A DNA stretch of 64,000 nt from Mediterraneibacter butyricigenes (GTDB taxonomy: Bacteria; Bacillota; Clostridia; Lachnospirales; Lachnospiraceae). Shown one piece after another: positions 26,294 through 34,732 of the stretch. The first letter of the stretch is position 1, and every line of letters begins with the position of its first letter. Made by a program: the position numbers and the translations under genes. The notes under the pieces are model-generated. The model saw only the letters and a list, made by a program, of their open reading frames with translations. It was not told the DNA's origin and searched no databases. The stretch is from positions 1,798,001 through 1,862,000 of the forward strand of contig NZ_BHGK01000001.1 in the NCBI RefSeq assembly GCF_003574295.1. The letters run 5' to 3'.

Positions 26294-26672
26294 AGTATTT
26301 TCCTCGTTTTTAAAGATACAGATAGATTACCATGATATTGCTATGAGATAAATAGCAATTCTTTACCTGTCTTGTCCATAATATTAGAAAAAATCACAAA
26401 AAGAAAAATTTTCCAGCATCTTGGATATACCGAATCGGCATAGAAAATCTGAGAAAATAATTTCATAAATCAGGAATGGAAGGAGTGAAAAATTTATGAA
26501 ATGTTGGAAATATATCAGTATGACAAAGCCGATAGGCGTAGCTCCGTGAAAATTTATTTTCATGGTTTTAGGGGATTGGGGCATTTCCCCAACAAGCTAA
26601 AAATGCATTTTGTGTGCACAAATGCACTGCTTGCCAAGTAGCGAAATTAGGAATGAAAGAGAGGATAAGACA
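26294..26672. other. Regulatory region upstream of the replication-initiator-like gene
   Basis: 379 bp with no long gene. It holds the divergent start of the XRE gene, a short open frame with a strong ribosome-binding site at 26496-26549, a hairpin GGGGATTGGGGCATTTCCCC (about 26571-26590) and a near-palindrome TGCATTTTGTG/CACAAATGCA (26603-26626) just before the rep-like gene. These could be a Rep-binding or transfer site, or a transcription attenuator. This is inference. Confidence 0.45.
26496..26549 (+). CDS. 17-residue leader peptide, putative
   Basis: ATG at 26496 is preceded by GGAAGGAG and the frame reads MKCWKYISMTKPIGVAP before TGA. The ribosome-binding site is strong for such a short frame. 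It lies ahead of two hairpins and the rep-like gene, an arrangement that fits a leader peptide controlling downstream transcription. I have no homology evidence from the sequence alone. Confidence 0.35.
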   Translation: MKCWKYISMTKPIGVAP

Positions 26673-27080
26673 ATGGAAAATGTAACTTTTGATTATAAGT
26701 TTTACAGGATACCTAAGAGATTTTTTAAGGAAGACATGTTCAGAGACATGACGAATGCGACAAAAGTATTATATGGAATACTTCTGGATCGCAAGTGCCT
26801 GTCAGACTCCAATGGAGACGCATGGCGTGATGAATATGGAATTACCTATATCATTTTTACAATCGAAGAAATTATGAACCTGATGAATTTGGGAAACAAG
26901 AAGGTTAACAAAATGTTGAAGGAGCTGGAGGAGCATGGCTTGATCTACCGAAGACACCAGGGCTTGGGAAGACCGAATAAGATTTATGTTTATGATTTGC
27001 TCAAAGCAGATAATTCAAATTGGCTGCCAAAACAAATTATGTTCGGAAAGGGGAGCAGCAATGAGAAAGAAGTATTATGA
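26673..27080 (+). CDS. Replication initiator protein A (RepA_N-like), short form
   Basis: A 135-residue protein with the RepA_N-type winged-helix region: YKFYRIPKRFF, then TKVLYGILLDR, IIFTIEEIMNLMN and KMLKELEEHGLIYRRHQGLGRPNKIYV. Full-length RepA_N initiators are about twice as long, so only the DNA-binding N-terminal domain is present. The ATG at 26673 follows AGAGGAT; an upstream in-frame start is not supported. It fits the replication module of integrative elements in Firmicutes. The next gene overlaps it by 20 bp. Confidence 0.75.
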   Translation: MENVTFDYKFYRIPKRFFKEDMFRDMTNATKVLYGILLDRKCLSDSNGDAWRDEYGITYIIFTIEEIMNLMNLGNKKVNKMLKELEEHGLIYRRHQGLGRPNKIYVYDLLKADNSNWLPKQIMFGKGSSNEKEVL

Positions 27081-27288
27081 AGATGCAAAAGAGAATGCAG
27101 CTTTTGAGAGATGTGCAGATGTAATAACATCCCTGATTCTAAAATATGGACCGGCTTTAAAACAAAAATGGAATCTAAACGAGTGGATTAGGAATATTCA
27201 GGCAGAGAGTATATGGAAAGACATAGCTTGCAAAAGGTATCAGCGGTATTTTATTCACATGATGAATATGAAAAGCGCTCTTGTATGA
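27061..27288 (+). CDS. Small conserved-type protein of integrative elements, unknown function
   Basis: It encodes 75 residues starting at ATG 27061, with GGGGAGCAG just upstream inside the preceding gene. The sequence is charged and helical (NAAFERCADVITSLILKYG, then KQKWNLNEWIRN). The overlap suggests coupling to the rep-like gene. I do not recognise a domain. Confidence 0.55.
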   Translation: MRKKYYEDAKENAAFERCADVITSLILKYGPALKQKWNLNEWIRNIQAESIWKDIACKRYQRYFIHMMNMKSALV

Positions 27289-27367
27289 CAAAATCAAATT
27301 GACTAATACTAATTAGCAATATATAATACAGACAAAACGAAAATGACATGAACGGAGGAACAATGAA

Positions 27368-27646
27368 GTGGAGAAGGTTATAACACTCGAGGAAGCATTA
27401 AAAAGAATTGAAGAATTAGAAAATGAAAACGCCGAGTTACGCGAAGAATTGGAATATTATAAAAATCGTAAATTAAGCGGAAGGCAGAAGCACAATGCAA
27501 AATGGATGGCTATTTACAATGATTTTGTCGCTTGCTATGAGAACGGTATGACTATGATAGAGATTGCAAAGCGTAATAATGTCAGCGAGAGAACGATTTA
27601 CAGGTATAAAGCGTATTATGACAAAATCACCAAAACAGAACACTAG
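27368..27646 (+). CDS. Small coiled-coil/helix-turn-helix protein
   Basis: A 92-residue protein starting at GTG 27368 after GGAGGA (27355-27360). The first ~40 residues are a strongly charged heptad-like helix (ALKRIEELENENAELREEL), likely a coiled coil. The C-terminal part is a resolvase-like helix-turn-helix (YENGMTMIEIAKRNNVSERT). It is probably a DNA-binding regulator of the element. A nearby ATG at 27363 is in another frame. Confidence 0.65.
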   Translation: MEKVITLEEALKRIEELENENAELREELEYYKNRKLSGRQKHNAKWMAIYNDFVACYENGMTMIEIAKRNNVSERTIYRYKAYYDKITKTEH

Positions 27647-27675
27647 ACCATTTTACTGGCATCAGCAAAATGGTC
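27646..27675 (+). terminator. Hairpin overlapping the stop of the HTH gene
   Basis: GACCATTTT (27646-27654) pairs with AAAATGGTC (27667-27675). No T run follows, so it may attenuate transcription or be an operator for the following gene. Confidence 0.35.
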
Positions 27676-27716
27676 AGATATGATGCTTTCGGACAAAAAA
27701 TGAACGGAGGAGTTTT

Positions 27717-28766
27717 ATGCCAGAAGATAAAAAGAAGGAAATTGATGTTACAGTAATAGAAGTAACTGAAGAATACTTAAAAGAAAAACTCTATGAAATT
27801 AGAGGTAAAAGGGTATTGTTGGATGCTGATTTAGCAGAGATATATGGCTATGATACGAAGGGATTTAATAGACAGGTAAAAAATAATATTGAGAAATTTG
27901 ATGAAGATTTTATGTTTGAACTGACGGATGAGGAATTAGAAGATTTGCGGTACAAAAATTGTACCGCAAATATAAGTTCAAAAAGCCGCTATAATCCTCA
28001 TGTATTTACAGAGCAAGGATTATATATGCTGATGACTGTTTTAAAAGGGCCATTGGCTGTTAAACAGAGTAAGGCATTAATAAGAACCTTCAAAAGAATG
28101 AAAGATTACATATTAGAAAATCGTGATTTAATCGGACAGAGAGAATTACTTCAGTTAAGTATGGAGAATGCTAACAACAGAATTGAAATTAGTAAAATCA
28201 ATTCTGATATGATATCTCTTGAAAAACAGATTTCTGATGTCGCAGAAGGCTTGAAGGATGTAGTGACGAAATCTGAACTTGCGGATATGATGAATAGTTT
28301 TATTTCAGATGATGATGAAAAGTGGCTTATGTTTAATGCAAAATTTAGTAGTGCGGATGAGGTTTACGAGTCTATTTACAGGCAGGCAAAGTCATCAATA
28401 TATGTGGTTGATAATTACATTGGTTTAAGAACGCTGGTACATCTTAAGAATTCTCCGACAGGAGTAAATATTATTTTATTCAGTGACAATGTTGGAAATA
28501 ATAAACTTCACAACATAGAATATACGGATTTCTGTAAGGAATATCCAACTGTAAAACTGTCAATGAAGAAGACTGGCGGCATATTTCATGATCGGTTTAT
28601 CGTGTTGGATTATGGAACGGCGGATGAGAGAGTCTTTCTGTGTGGCGCTTCTTCCAAGGATGCCGGGGCTAGAATAACAAGCATCGTTGAGGATTATGGA
28701 ACAGCCAAATACAACTCTGTTGTTGCAGGATTATTGAAAAATTCGCCATTAGTATTACCAAAATAG
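27717..28766 (+). CDS. ORF6N-domain protein with a C-terminal phospholipase D-like region
   Basis: A 349-residue protein. The N-terminal ORF6N domain, found in phage antirepressor-type proteins, is clear (YEIRGKRVLLDADLAEIYG, then RQVKNNIEKFDEDFMFELT and HVFTEQGLYMLMTVL). A coiled-coil linker spans about 140-190. The C-terminal ~140 residues resemble a PLD-like fold (SSIYVVDNYIGLRTLVHL, then GGIFHDRFIVLD and FLCGASSKDAG), with His-Asp-Arg where HxK would be expected, so catalytic activity is doubtful. It starts after ACGGAGGAG and lies directly before the recombinase gene. It may act as a regulator or defence-type factor of the element. Confidence 0.8.
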   Translation: MPEDKKKEIDVTVIEVTEEYLKEKLYEIRGKRVLLDADLAEIYGYDTKGFNRQVKNNIEKFDEDFMFELTDEELEDLRYKNCTANISSKSRYNPHVFTEQGLYMLMTVLKGPLAVKQSKALIRTFKRMKDYILENRDLIGQRELLQLSMENANNRIEISKINSDMISLEKQISDVAEGLKDVVTKSELADMMNSFISDDDEKWLMFNAKFSSADEVYESIYRQAKSSIYVVDNYIGLRTLVHLKNSPTGVNIILFSDNVGNNKLHNIEYTDFCKEYPTVKLSMKKTGGIFHDRFIVLDYGTADERVFLCGASSKDAGARITSIVEDYGTAKYNSVVAGLLKNSPLVLPK

Positions 28767-28779
28767 GAGTGTGAGACTA

Positions 28780-30510
28780 TTGAAGAAGAAAACAAGATGT
28801 TACATATATACTCGTGTATCTACAGCTATTCAGGTTGATGGCTATAGTCTTGATGCACAGAAGGACAAGCTAAGAAAATATGCAGAATTTCAAGATATGG
28901 AGATTGTAGGAGAATATTCTGATGAAGGACATTCCGGTAAGAATATAAAAGGCCGCCAGGAATTTATGCGGATGCTGAATGATATTGAAGATGGCAAGGA
29001 CGGAGTTGATTTCGTCCTTGTATTTAAATTATCGCGATTTGGCAGAAATGCAGCAGATGTGCTCAGCTCTTTACAGCTTATGCAGGATTATGGTGTGAAT
29101 CTTATCTGTGTAGAAGACGGAATTGACAGCTCAAAAGAAGCCGGTAAACTGCTTATATCTATTATTGCTGCTGTAGCAGAGATGGAACGTGAGAACATAA
29201 GAGTACAGACGATGGCTGGACGTGAGCAAAAAGCCAGAGAAGGAAAATGGAACGGTGGATTTGCACCTTATGGATATAAGCTGGAAAATGGAGAACTTGT
29301 TATTGCAGAGGATGAAGTGGAAATTATTCAAATGATTTTTGATCGGTATATTCATACCAATGATGGAATCAATGGCGTGGCAAATTATCTGAACAATCAT
29401 GGATATACAAAGAAGCTGCGTCAGAATGGAACAATACCGGGGTTCTCGGCCAGCTTTATCAAGAAGATAATTGATAACCCGGTATATATGGGGAAGATAG
29501 CATATGGACGCAGGCGTACAGAGAAGAAAACAGGAACCCGTAATGAAACTCATGTAGTGGAGCAATCAGATTTCCCTGTTTATGAGGGAGTTCATGAAGC
29601 AATTATTGCCGAGGAAGACTGGGAACTTGCACAGGAAAAGCGTTCAAAAAATAATTACAAGCGTGAAAAAATTCATGATCCGGAACATGCACATATTTTG
29701 TCTGGGATATTAAAATGTCCTTGCTGTGGAAAAGGAATGTATGGAAATATTGCTAAAGCAGGGCGAAAAGATAACAAGACCAGATATTACTATTATTGTA
29801 AGAATACCGTGAATGCTACCGGGCACAAGTGTACGTTCCGACGTAACATCGAGCAGACACAGATTGATGATATGCTTGCAAAGCTGATTACAGCAATGAC
29901 AAAAGAAGGAAAATTCAAGGATGCCATTCAGGATAAAATAGGAGCAACTGTTGACACGACGGACCTGGAAAAGCAGTTATCTGTGTTAAATGCAAGTCTT
30001 CATCAGGCAGAGACTATTAAAACACGCCTTGAACAGCAGATGGATAATCTGGATGTTACAGATACCCATTACGATAAAAAAATAGTAGATTTGCAGAGAC
30101 GATTGGATGCTCAATATGATAGAATAGATGAAGTGGAAGAAACAATGACAGAACTGAAGTCTCAGATTTATGAGCTTAAGAAAAATCAGATTGATGCAGA
30201 CAGCATATACGGATTTTTAGGTGCTTTTAATGAAGTGTATTCAGAATGTACGGATGCAGAAAAGAAACAGTTCATGCAGGCATTTATTGAACGCATTGAT
30301 ATATTCCCGGAAAGACGGGAAGATGGAAATTGGATTCAGAATATTAAGTTTCAGTTTCCGGTACCGATTATAAAAGAAGGCAAGGAAGTAGCACAAATCA
30401 AGGGAATTTCTTTGGACAAGGAGAAATCGGATGAGCATATGGTTTCCTTGGAAAAGTTATCTACACTTGAGACGGTAGTTTTGATGTCAAAGGTGAACCC
30501 TAACAAGTAA
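28780..30510 (+). CDS. Large serine recombinase (site-specific integrase)
   Basis: A recombinase of about 576 residues. The resolvase catalytic domain begins CYIYTRVSTAIQVDGYS, with the nucleophilic serine in RVST and conserved KLSRFGRN and AEMERENI. The recombinase domain (FAPYGYKLENG, NNHGYTKKL) follows, then a zinc ribbon (CPCCGKGMYG and a distal Cys pair) and a long coiled coil near 390-470, typical of TnpX/Bxb1-type integrases. I favour TTG 28780, 9 nt after AGGAG; an in-frame GTG at 28771 abuts that site. It is the last gene of the element and lies next to a truncated kdpB. Confidence 0.93.
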   Translation: MKKKTRCYIYTRVSTAIQVDGYSLDAQKDKLRKYAEFQDMEIVGEYSDEGHSGKNIKGRQEFMRMLNDIEDGKDGVDFVLVFKLSRFGRNAADVLSSLQLMQDYGVNLICVEDGIDSSKEAGKLLISIIAAVAEMERENIRVQTMAGREQKAREGKWNGGFAPYGYKLENGELVIAEDEVEIIQMIFDRYIHTNDGINGVANYLNNHGYTKKLRQNGTIPGFSASFIKKIIDNPVYMGKIAYGRRRTEKKTGTRNETHVVEQSDFPVYEGVHEAIIAEEDWELAQEKRSKNNYKREKIHDPEHAHILSGILKCPCCGKGMYGNIAKAGRKDNKTRYYYYCKNTVNATGHKCTFRRNIEQTQIDDMLAKLITAMTKEGKFKDAIQDKIGATVDTTDLEKQLSVLNASLHQAETIKTRLEQQMDNLDVTDTHYDKKIVDLQRRLDAQYDRIDEVEETMTELKSQIYELKKNQIDADSIYGFLGAFNEVYSECTDAEKKQFMQAFIERIDIFPERREDGNWIQNIKFQFPVPIIKEGKEVAQIKGISLDKEKSDEHMVSLEKLSTLETVVLMSKVNPNK

Positions 30511-30526
30511 ATAAAGTGTAGAGAAC

Positions 30527-30588
30527 AAAGGACTTTCTCAAAGACTATCGTTAAAAGATATATGAAGTCTTGCGGAAAGTCCTTTTTT
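30527..30588 (+). terminator. Intrinsic terminator after the serine recombinase
   Basis: AAAGGACTTTC (30527-30537) pairs with GAAAGTCCTTT (30575-30585) and is followed by more T. It is a perfect 11-bp stem with a long loop, 17 bp after the recombinase stop codon. Confidence 0.75.
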
Positions 30589-30704
30589 GATGCCTGCAAA
30601 TAGCCGAGTGGAAACTGGTCTACTTGAGAGGGTTGACACTAAAGAATGGATAACAAGGATTTGAACCCTATATCACACGTGCAGAAGGTATCTATTCAGA
30701 CTAA

Positions 30705-31307
30705 TGTGACCGTATTGTGCAGGATATAGCCAAACAAGGCGGAACACCTCTTGTTGTTGCAAAGAATCATAAAATCCTTGGTGTGATTCATTTGAAAGAT
30801 ATTATCAAACAAGGGGTAAAGGAAAAATTTGCCGACCTTAGGAAAATGGGTATCAAAACGATTATGATTACGGGTGATAATCCAATGACTGCCGCTGCAA
30901 TTGCAGCCGAAGCTGGTGTAGATGATTTTCTGGCCGAAGCAACACCGGAAGGCAAGTTAGCTATGATTCGTGATTTTCAGGCCAAGGGACATCTGGTGGC
31001 TATGACCGGCGACGGAACAAACGACGCTCCGGCGCTGGCGCAGGCGGATGTGGCAGTTGCGATGAATACAGGAACACAGGCGGCGAAGGAAGCCGGTAAT
31101 ATGGTGGATTTGGATTCCTCACCTACAAAGCTGATTGATATTGTCCACATCGGTAAACAGCTTTTGATGACGAGGGGCAGTTTGACAACCTTTTCTATTG
31201 CAAACGATGTAGCAAAATATTTTGCCATTAGTTTGGGTGGTCTGATTGCTCCATTTATCTTTGTAAAATTGATTGATATGCTGTTAGTGTTGTTTGGGTT
31301 GGCATAA
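30705..31307 (+). pseudogene. kdpB: KdpB (potassium P-type ATPase) C-terminal remnant with internal deletion
   Basis: The frame encodes the phosphorylation-to-hinge part of KdpB ([59 protein letters not shown]) and the start of the next membrane region, [12 protein letters not shown]. It then jumps directly to [19 protein letters not shown], the final helix. Roughly 60 residues of membrane sequence found in intact KdpB are missing. The N-terminal ~470 residues, including the aspartyl phosphorylation site, are also absent, replaced by the mobile element. The product cannot pump potassium. Confidence 0.88.
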
Positions 31308-31319
31308 GGGGGATCTGTG

Positions 31320-31922
31320 ATGAAAATATTAAAAAATGTATTGCCGAAGTCAGCAATTATCTTTTTGATTTTTACTGTGATTTGTGGCGTAGTTTATACG
31401 GGCATTGTGACGGAAATTGCATAGCTTATTTTCCCTGACAAAGCCAACGGAAGTATTATAGAAGTGGATGGCAAAAAATATGGCTGCGAACTTTTAGGAC
31501 AGAAATATACCGATGAAGCGCATATGTGGGGACGCATTATGAATATTGACGTATCCACTTACAAAGATGAAAACGGTAAAAGGCTGATGTATGCAGTTCC
31601 ATCCAATCTTTCTCCTGCAAGTGAGGAATTTGAAGATTTGGTTGCCAAGCGGGTGCAGATGCTTCGTAAGGCAAATCCCGATATGGAGGAAACAGCCATT
31701 CCGGCTGAACTTGTGACCTGTTCCGGCAGCGGACTTGATCCGCATATCTTCCCTGCGGCGGCTAAATATCAGATGACAAGAATTGCAAAAGCAAATAATA
31801 TGAGTGAAGAAAAAGTCAGAGCTATTATTGAAAAATGCACCGACAGTAGATTTTTAGGTGTTTTTGGAGAGAAAACAGTAAATGTTCTGAAAGTCAATTT
31901 GATGTTGGACGGTATCCTGTAA
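31320..31922 (+). pseudogene. kdpC: KdpC with an in-frame amber stop
   Basis: It starts at ATG 31320 after GGGGGATC. The N-terminal membrane helix (KSAIIFLIFTVICGVVYTGIV) is intact, but codon 35 is TAG (31422-31424), where family members continue with a polar residue before LIFPDKANGS. The same frame then runs through the whole extracellular domain (SGSGLDPHIFPAAAKYQ is characteristic) to 31922. The gene lost function together with kdpB. Confidence 0.88.
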
Positions 31923-31934
31923 TGAGTGCTCTCA

Positions 31935-31972
31935 AAAGATGAGCAAAAGATTTCGGACTTCAGCTCATCTTT
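31935..31972 (+). terminator. Stem-loop between kdpC and the Ktr/Trk genes
   Basis: AAAGATGAGC (31935-31944) pairs with GCTCATCTTT (31963-31972). The T run is weak (TTTAT). It may terminate the kdp transcript; a promoter for the following genes would then lie in 31973-32076, an AT-rich stretch. Confidence 0.45.
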
Positions 31973-32076
31973 ATACAATCTTAATTTCAAAACAAACTTA
32001 CTTACGCCCATTTAATACAAAGAAAGATAGAATAAAGGCAATATAAAAAAGAAATTAAGATTATGGGGATATAGTT

Positions 32077-33417
32077 ATGCAACAGACAAACAGATCAAGA
32101 CATCGACATATAACATCATTTCAAGTGATTAGTTTAGGGTTTTTATCCGTGATTCTCTTAGGCAGTCTGCTTTTGATGCTGCCGATTGCTACAAAAAGCG
32201 GTCAGTATACCTCTTTTTTGGATGCTTTGTTTACCGCAACTTCTGCGGTTTGTGTGACGGGACTGGTTATTAAAGATACGGCAACCTACTGGTCTTTATT
32301 TGGCCAAGGAGTTATTTTACTGCTGATTCAAATCGGAGGTATGGGAATTATTACGATTGCGATTGCGATTGCTGTTGTTTCCGGACGCAAAATCGGGTTG
32401 ATGCAGCGAAGTACCATGCAAGAGGCAATTTCGGCTCCAACGGTGGGTGGTATTGTGCGGAGAACGCAATTTATTATTCGGACTACTATTTTTATCGAAA
32501 TCATTGGTGCGGTTCTTTTAGCCCCTGTTTTTTGCAGGGACTTTGGGTTTTGGAAAGGAATATGGTATTCACTGTTCCATTCTATTTCTGCTTTTTGCAA
32601 TGCAGGATTTGATCTAATCGGTATAAGAACCCCTTTTTCCTCGTTGACCTCTTATTCTGTACAGCCGATTGTAAATCTTGTAATTATGATGCTGATTGTT
32701 GCAGGAGGTATTGGATTCCTTACCTGGGAGGATATAAAGAATCATAAATGGCATTTAAAAAAATATCGGATGCAAAGCAAGGTGATTTTTATGGTAACAG
32801 GAATATTGATATTCTTACCGGCTCTTTACTTTTTTTATTTTGAGTTTTCAAATGTGCCTCTTACAGAAAGGGTATGGGTTTCTTTGTTTCAATCCGTTAC
32901 GCCGAGAACAGCAGGATTCAATACGGCAGATTTGACTTTATTCAGTGAAGTCGGGCAAATGCTTATCATTATGCTGATGCTCATCGGTGGCTCGCCTGGT
33001 TCCACTGCAGGTGGTATGAAAACGACAACTCTTGCAGTTCTCGTTTCATCTGCATTATCTGTATTTAGAAAAAAGGAACACACCCATTTTTTTGGCAGAC
33101 AAATTCCGGATGGCACTATCAGAAATGCAGCTACGATTTTTTTGATGTATATCGTTTTATTCCTTGTCGGAGGAATGGTAATTAGCAGCACAGAAGATAT
33201 TCCACTTATGACCGCTTTGTTTGAGACGGCGTCGGCAATCGGGACGGTAGGGTTATCGTTGGGAATAACTCCTGACCTAGGGCTTGTTTCCCATATAATC
33301 TTGATTTGCCTGATGTTTTTTGGCAGAGTGGGAGGATTGACCTTGATTTTTGCTACCATTTCTGAAAAAAAGCCTAACGGTTCAAAATATCCTCAGGAAA
33401 AAATTACAGTAGGTTAA
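32077..33417 (+). CDS. KtrB/TrkH-type potassium transporter
   Basis: A 446-residue membrane protein with four repeated pore units. The selectivity-filter regions appear as TSAVCVTGLV, SISAFCNAGFD, SVTPRTAGFNT and TASAIGTVGLS, each with the filter glycine. About eight to ten transmembrane helices are visible. Length and layout fit the Firmicute KtrB subfamily. The gene for the regulatory RCK subunit follows 13 bp later, so the two form a gated K+ (or Na+-coupled K+) uptake system. It could replace the function lost with kdpB and kdpC. Confidence 0.93.
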   Translation: MQQTNRSRHRHITSFQVISLGFLSVILLGSLLLMLPIATKSGQYTSFLDALFTATSAVCVTGLVIKDTATYWSLFGQGVILLLIQIGGMGIITIAIAIAVVSGRKIGLMQRSTMQEAISAPTVGGIVRRTQFIIRTTIFIEIIGAVLLAPVFCRDFGFWKGIWYSLFHSISAFCNAGFDLIGIRTPFSSLTSYSVQPIVNLVIMMLIVAGGIGFLTWEDIKNHKWHLKKYRMQSKVIFMVTGILIFLPALYFFYFEFSNVPLTERVWVSLFQSVTPRTAGFNTADLTLFSEVGQMLIIMLMLIGGSPGSTAGGMKTTTLAVLVSSALSVFRKKEHTHFFGRQIPDGTIRNAATIFLMYIVLFLVGGMVISSTEDIPLMTALFETASAIGTVGLSLGITPDLGLVSHIILICLMFFGRVGGLTLIFATISEKKPNGSKYPQEKITVG

Positions 33418-33430
33418 GGAGAATAAAAAA

Positions 33431-34078
33431 ATGAAATCAATATTACTTATCGGTCTGGGAAGATTCGGACGGCATATTGCTATAAAATTAGATGAATTGC
33501 ATCATCAGGTGATGGCGGTAGATAAAGAAGATACTCGAGTTGATGCTGTACTTCCCTTTGTAACTAACGCTCAGATTGGGGATGCGACGAATGAGGATTT
33601 TTTAAGTTCGCTTGGTGTTGGGAATTTTGATGTTTGTATTGTGGCTATCGGAGATAACTTTCAGAATTCATTGGAAGTAACGTCCCTTTTGAAGGAACTC
33701 GGTGCAAGAATGGTGGTGTCTCGTGCCGCTCGTGATGTTCATGCAAAATTTCTTTTACGGAACGGCGCAGATGAAATTGTTTATCCCGAAAGGCAGCTTG
33801 CCGATTGGGTTGCAATCCGTTATAGTGCTGATCATATTTTCGATTACATAGAACTAGATGAAGAACATGCAATTTTTGAAATATCTATACCGGGAGAATG
33901 GATAGGAAAAACAATCGGTCAGTTGGATATACGAAAAAAATATAACATCAATATTATGGCGCTGAAAACAAATGATATTATGAATTTGAAAATAAGTTCC
34001 GATACGCAGTTGTTAAAGGACAGTACCATGCTTGTTCTTGGGGAGACGAAACATATTCAAAAATGTTTTCATATTTAA
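33431..34078 (+). CDS. KtrA/TrkA-type RCK potassium-uptake regulator
   Basis: A 215-residue cytosolic subunit. The N-terminal Rossmann (RCK_N) domain begins ILLIGLGRFGRHIAIKLDEL, the nucleotide-binding glycine motif, followed by VMAVDKED and QIGDATNEDFL. The C-terminal RCK_C-like part runs from about residue 140 (AIFEISIPGEWIGKTIGQLD). In the family, ATP/ADP and cyclic di-AMP bind these domains and gate KtrB. It is translationally close to the transporter gene. Confidence 0.92.
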   Translation: MKSILLIGLGRFGRHIAIKLDELHHQVMAVDKEDTRVDAVLPFVTNAQIGDATNEDFLSSLGVGNFDVCIVAIGDNFQNSLEVTSLLKELGARMVVSRAARDVHAKFLLRNGADEIVYPERQLADWVAIRYSADHIFDYIELDEEHAIFEISIPGEWIGKTIGQLDIRKKYNINIMALKTNDIMNLKISSDTQLLKDSTMLVLGETKHIQKCFHI

Positions 34079-34099
34079 TTTTTGAAAGAAGTTGGTGAT

Positions 34100-34642
34100 A
34101 TGAAAGACTTTGTTTTACTTATAGTGGTATTGGCAGCATTTATTTATGGTTATTTTCTTATGGAAAAGCTGGATAAATTTCTCGAGGAAAATCAATCCCA
34201 AAAACTTATTTCAGATTCTAAGCTCAGGATTGGATTTGAAACACCTGCAATCATAGATTCTATTGCAGATCTATTAGAACAATTTTCAAGCGAATACCCA
34301 AACTATGAGCTGAACCTGTTCTACGGTTCTGTAAGTGAAATAATAAATGGGCTGGGAAATAATAAACTTGATTTTGGCTTTATCATAGAAAATTCCAACG
34401 ATATTTTGAAAGAGGAGTATTGTTCCTTATCCCTTCAAATAAAGCAAAGTGTCATTACTCCAGGCTCTACAGACATTGCGGTACATCCCATCAACACGAT
34501 TGAGAAACCAGCGAGAGTGATATGGCAAAATGACTTTAATTGTATGAAGGGTCTATTTGTCGAAAAATTGCGTGATTTTTCGGAGCGCTTTCTGCTTTCG
34601 GCTACACGCCCGAATGGAAAAAAAGAAGAAAAGGTGGTATAA
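34100..34642 (+). CDS. Membrane-anchored LysR-substrate-binding-like protein
   Basis: It encodes about 180 residues beginning at ATG 34100. A single N-terminal transmembrane helix (FVLLIVVLAAFIYGYFL) is followed by a stretch that resembles the ligand-binding domain of LysR regulators (KLRIGFETPAIIDSIADLL, then GLGNNKLDFGFIIENS). There is no helix-turn-helix. It lies between ktrA and kdpD with short gaps, so it may sense a ligand at the membrane for the potassium system. The domain is shorter than in LysR proteins, and the role is inferred. Confidence 0.6.
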   Translation: MKDFVLLIVVLAAFIYGYFLMEKLDKFLEENQSQKLISDSKLRIGFETPAIIDSIADLLEQFSSEYPNYELNLFYGSVSEIINGLGNNKLDFGFIIENSNDILKEEYCSLSLQIKQSVITPGSTDIAVHPINTIEKPARVIWQNDFNCMKGLFVEKLRDFSERFLLSATRPNGKKEEKVV

Positions 34643-34732
34643 TCTTTACGCGATTTTAATGTCAGTGCTAAAATGCTTTTCTGAAATTTACGTATCATTC
34701 TATATAATGTTTTTGTACAAGGAGATGACCGT

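Larger units (their letters stand above)
25443..30704 (+). mobile_element. Small integrative element ending at a truncated kdpB gene
   Basis: An XRE regulator, a replication-initiator-like gene, small HTH genes, an ORF6N protein and a large serine recombinase at the extreme right form a typical recombinase-borne island. Its right edge is near 30,705, where kdpB homology resumes mid-gene. The left edge is not visible; the kdpB 5' part is absent from the window, so either the left end lies further left or a deletion occurred. No conjugation genes are present. Confidence 0.5.

Noticed and set aside
30645-30680. tRNA-like T-arm near the right end of the integrative element (minus strand, GGTTCAAATCC)
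   Set aside because: The stem needs two wobble pairs and no acceptor, anticodon or D arm can be built around it, so I do not call a tRNA or a tRNA attachment site.
15333-31424. TAG read as a sense codon (recoding), suggested by in-frame TAG in deoC and kdpC
   Set aside because: Several intact genes (manA, the small HTH gene, the ORF6N gene) end in TAG at the expected length, and both interrupted genes lie in decaying regions.
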